This document shows positions 20,396 to 22,140 of a DNA stretch of 22,140 bases, piece by piece (position 1 is the stretch's first letter; every line of letters starts with the position of its first letter). The stretch is from positions 1 through 22,140 of the forward strand of contig WJIO01000451.1 in NCBI GenBank assembly GCA_014730235.1. Reading direction: 5' to 3'. The DNA is from Candidatus Poribacteria bacterium (GTDB lineage: Bacteria > Poribacteria > DTPJ01 > WJIO01). The notes beneath the pieces are model-generated. The model did not search any database, was not told the origin of the DNA, and saw nothing but the letters and a program-made list of their open reading frames with translations. A program made the position numbers and the translations under genes.

Positions 20396-22140
20396 TTGAT
20401 ACATAGGCTTATGGTGCTTTTCTCATGTTTCATAATTACAGTCTCTTGTTTTGGTGTGCTTTCATGCTTTGAATCTGCTCCTGATAAATTTGAGCTACAG
20501 ACAGCCCTTGATCTTATGGAAAAGAAAGAATATACCAAAGCAGATGAAATACTAAAAGAGCTTATTCCAAAAATCAAGGATTCAGATACGAAAAGCAATT
20601 ACCATTATGTAGCCGCAACATCCTACAGGAAACAAAAGCAATGGGAAAAGGCCATTCACGAATATAAATCAGCTTTGCAGAACGAAAGGTTTATACTGGC
20701 TGATCTGGCAAGATTACATATAGCTTCTGCATACAGACAACTGGAAGATTACATTCGTGCTGTCGAATGGTATATGATAGTGGCGGAGCAACAACCAGCC
20801 AATTATCTGAGTGTAGAAGCAAGTTTCCAGGTAGGCGAGTGTTTCTTTGATGCAGAAGAATATGAAGAGGCCATTAATTTCTATTCCAGATTTGTTACTG
20901 TATATCCCGACGAAGAACTACAGGAAGCAACATACAAAATAGCAAAATGTCACCATAAAATGGGAAATCTATCGGAAGCCGTCGAAAATTATCTCATGGT
21001 TTTTCAGTATAATCCTAGAACCGAAACGTCGGCAAAGGCCGTAGAAGATATGCAAGACTTAGGATCAAAATTGATTGAAAAGTCGGAAGATTACCTTAAC
21101 TACGGCAAAGCTCTTTATTATAACAAAGATTATAAAGATGCAATAACCCATCTAAAAAAAGCACAGGGCGAAAATATCAATATCTCCGCAGAAGCTGTAT
21201 ATTATACGGCCGAATCTTATTTTAGGGAGAGGGATTATACTTCAGCTATAAAAGAATATGAAAGAGTGATAAGTCAATATAGCGAAAGCGGATTTGTTCC
21301 CGGTTCCCAATACCAGATAGCGATATGTTATCTAAAGAAAAATCAATTAACAAAATCCAACAAACTTCTGGAACAGTTTGTCATGGATCATCCGGAAAGC
21401 AGTCTGGCTGATAACGCTTTATTCCAGATAGCTGAGAATTACCGGGATAAGAACAATTACCCAAAGGCTGTGGAATTTTACCTCAGATCAGCCCGAGATT
21501 ATCCGGATAGCAACCTTGCTGATGACTCCATGTGGAAAGCGGCATGGTTGACAAAAGAAATGGGAGATATAGATAAAAGCGTTGAAATTATGAATAGCAT
21601 TATTCAGCAGATTCCCTACAGCATCTTTGCCGGTGCATCCCGATTCTGGATAGGAGTTATGGCAGAAAAAGCCGGTAACTGGTCAAAAGCCCTGGATGCA
21701 TATATTTTATCAGTCAATAGCAAAGACTGGTATTATTCCCATAGGGCAAAAATCCGCATACGCTGGCTGGCAGATCAGGGGAAAATAAAATCCCCGGCAG
21801 AAGGTATTAATACAGCCATGATAAAGCAAGAGGAATTACCGGAATTGGAGGAAGATATAAGAAATCAGATGTCTGAAAGGTCTGCATTGCTCTGGGATTT
21901 AAAAATATTTGACGATGCCGTCAGAGAGCTTTTATCCCTCTTACCTAATGCAACTGAACCGAAGGGTATATATTATTATCTTTCGGTATGCTATGAAAAA
22001 ACCGGTGATTACAATAATTCGTGGCGTTATGCCTGGAGATTTTCAAATTTGCTCGCAGAGGATGATAAAAAAAGAGAAATCCCTCTGGAAATTTATAAGC
22101 GATTATATTTAAAGGCTTATTGGAATGTAATAAAACAAAA
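20396..22140 (+). CDS. TPR lipoprotein, probable soluble lytic transglycosylase, 3'-truncated
   Basis: The frame opens at TTG 20396 (AGAGGTG 5-12 bases upstream) and stays open to the end of the window, showing 581 residues. The signal peptide (MIHRLMVLFSCFIITVSCFG, then VLSC) suggests lipidation at Cys24. From residue 33 the protein is a long series of tetratricopeptide-type helical hairpins, such as LDLMEKKEYTKADEILKEL, YRKQKQWEKAIHEYKSAL, CFFDAEEYEEAINFYSRFV, YFRERDYTSAIKEYERVI, YRDKNNYPKAVEFYLRSA and AEKAGNWSKALDAYILSV. The last visible part, IPLEIYKRLYLKAYWNVIKQ, resembles the stretch leading into the SLT catalytic domain of Slt-type murein transglycosylases. The catalytic Glu would lie beyond the window, so the enzymatic call is inferred; a pure TPR scaffold lipoprotein is the alternative. 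Confidence 0.78.
   Translation, partial: MIHRLMVLFSCFIITVSCFGVLSCFESAPDKFELQTALDLMEKKEYTKADEILKELIPKIKDSDTKSNYHYVAATSYRKQKQWEKAIHEYKSALQNERFILADLARLHIASAYRQLEDYIRAVEWYMIVAEQQPANYLSVEASFQVGECFFDAEEYEEAINFYSRFVTVYPDEELQEATYKIAKCHHKMGNLSEAVENYLMVFQYNPRTETSAKAVEDMQDLGSKLIEKSEDYLNYGKALYYNKDYKDAITHLKKAQGENINISAEAVYYTAESYFRERDYTSAIKEYERVISQYSESGFVPGSQYQIAICYLKKNQLTKSNKLLEQFVMDHPESSLADNALFQIAENYRDKNNYPKAVEFYLRSARDYPDSNLADDSMWKAAWLTKEMGDIDKSVEIMNSIIQQIPYSIFAGASRFWIGVMAEKAGNWSKALDAYILSVNSKDWYYSHRAKIRIRWLADQGKIKSPAEGINTAMIKQEELPELEEDIRNQMSERSALLWDLKIFDDAVRELLSLLPNATEPKGIYYYLSVCYEKTGDYNNSWRYAWRFSNLLAEDDKKREIPLEIYKRLYLKAYWNVIKQ

Noticed and set aside
1-22140. CRISPR array, toxin-antitoxin pair, phage or restriction system
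   Set aside because: No regularly spaced repeats, nuclease, methylase-specificity or integrase motifs were seen on either strand.

Overview
The window looks like chromosomal DNA of a double-membrane (Gram-negative type) bacterium of moderate-to-low GC. Signs of an outer membrane are a beta-barrel C-terminus, several lipoprotein signal peptides, an ADP-heptose-type nucleotidyltransferase and YajC. No phage, transposase, CRISPR array, rRNA or tRNA was found. Several features recall Candidatus Poribacteria or a related environmental lineage: a LamG protein with a short tail reading GKLATLWSKIK, two Gfo/Idh/MocA oxidoreductases, two uroporphyrinogen-decarboxylase-like (URO-D) proteins and a ceramidase-N family protein. 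That taxonomic placement is inference from recollection of such genomes, not a search result.

Layout. (1) 1-2821, plus strand: a compact run of a truncated outer-membrane barrel protein, a small lipoprotein, an oxidoreductase and a secreted LamG protein, closed by a hairpin at 2847-2883. (2) 2926-5281: an ECF sigma factor on minus, then on plus a DUF4097 beta-repeat lipoprotein and an HldE/RfaE C-terminal-like nucleotidyltransferase. (3) 5297-9632, minus strand: a small basic protein of four tandem Trp-anchored helical repeats with its own promoter and palindrome, an archaeal-like thymidylate synthase, a ceramidase-N family hydrolase and a NodB-fold-like protein. (4) 9710-14260, minus strand: the housekeeping run yebC-ruvC-ruvA-ruvB-DUF2905-queA-yajC behind a near-consensus promoter at 14304-14332. 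The tgt and secDF genes that often sit in this neighbourhood are absent. (5) 14413-17442, plus strand: a URO-D/SAM-methyltransferase fusion, a possible 58-residue ORF and UDP-galactopyranose mutase. (6) 17443-17816: a gene-free leader with two candidate promoters and two inverted-repeat elements. (7) 17817-22140, plus strand: cupin, Gfo/Idh/MocA oxidoreductase, URO-D protein and the N-terminal part of a TPR lipoprotein that is probably a soluble lytic transglycosylase.

How the parts fit. Region 4 combines Holliday-junction processing (RuvABC), queuosine tRNA modification (QueA), a YebC-family factor and a Sec accessory subunit. Regions 1, 5 and 7 look like carbohydrate or one-carbon modules with unknown substrates. 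The most unusual items are the URO-D/methyltransferase fusion, the four-repeat Trp protein, and the dispersed inverted repeat ATTCCTGCGAAAGCAGGAAT, whose outer edge supplies a -35-like ATGACA upstream of two plus-strand genes. Nothing here adds up to a clear defence or mobile system.
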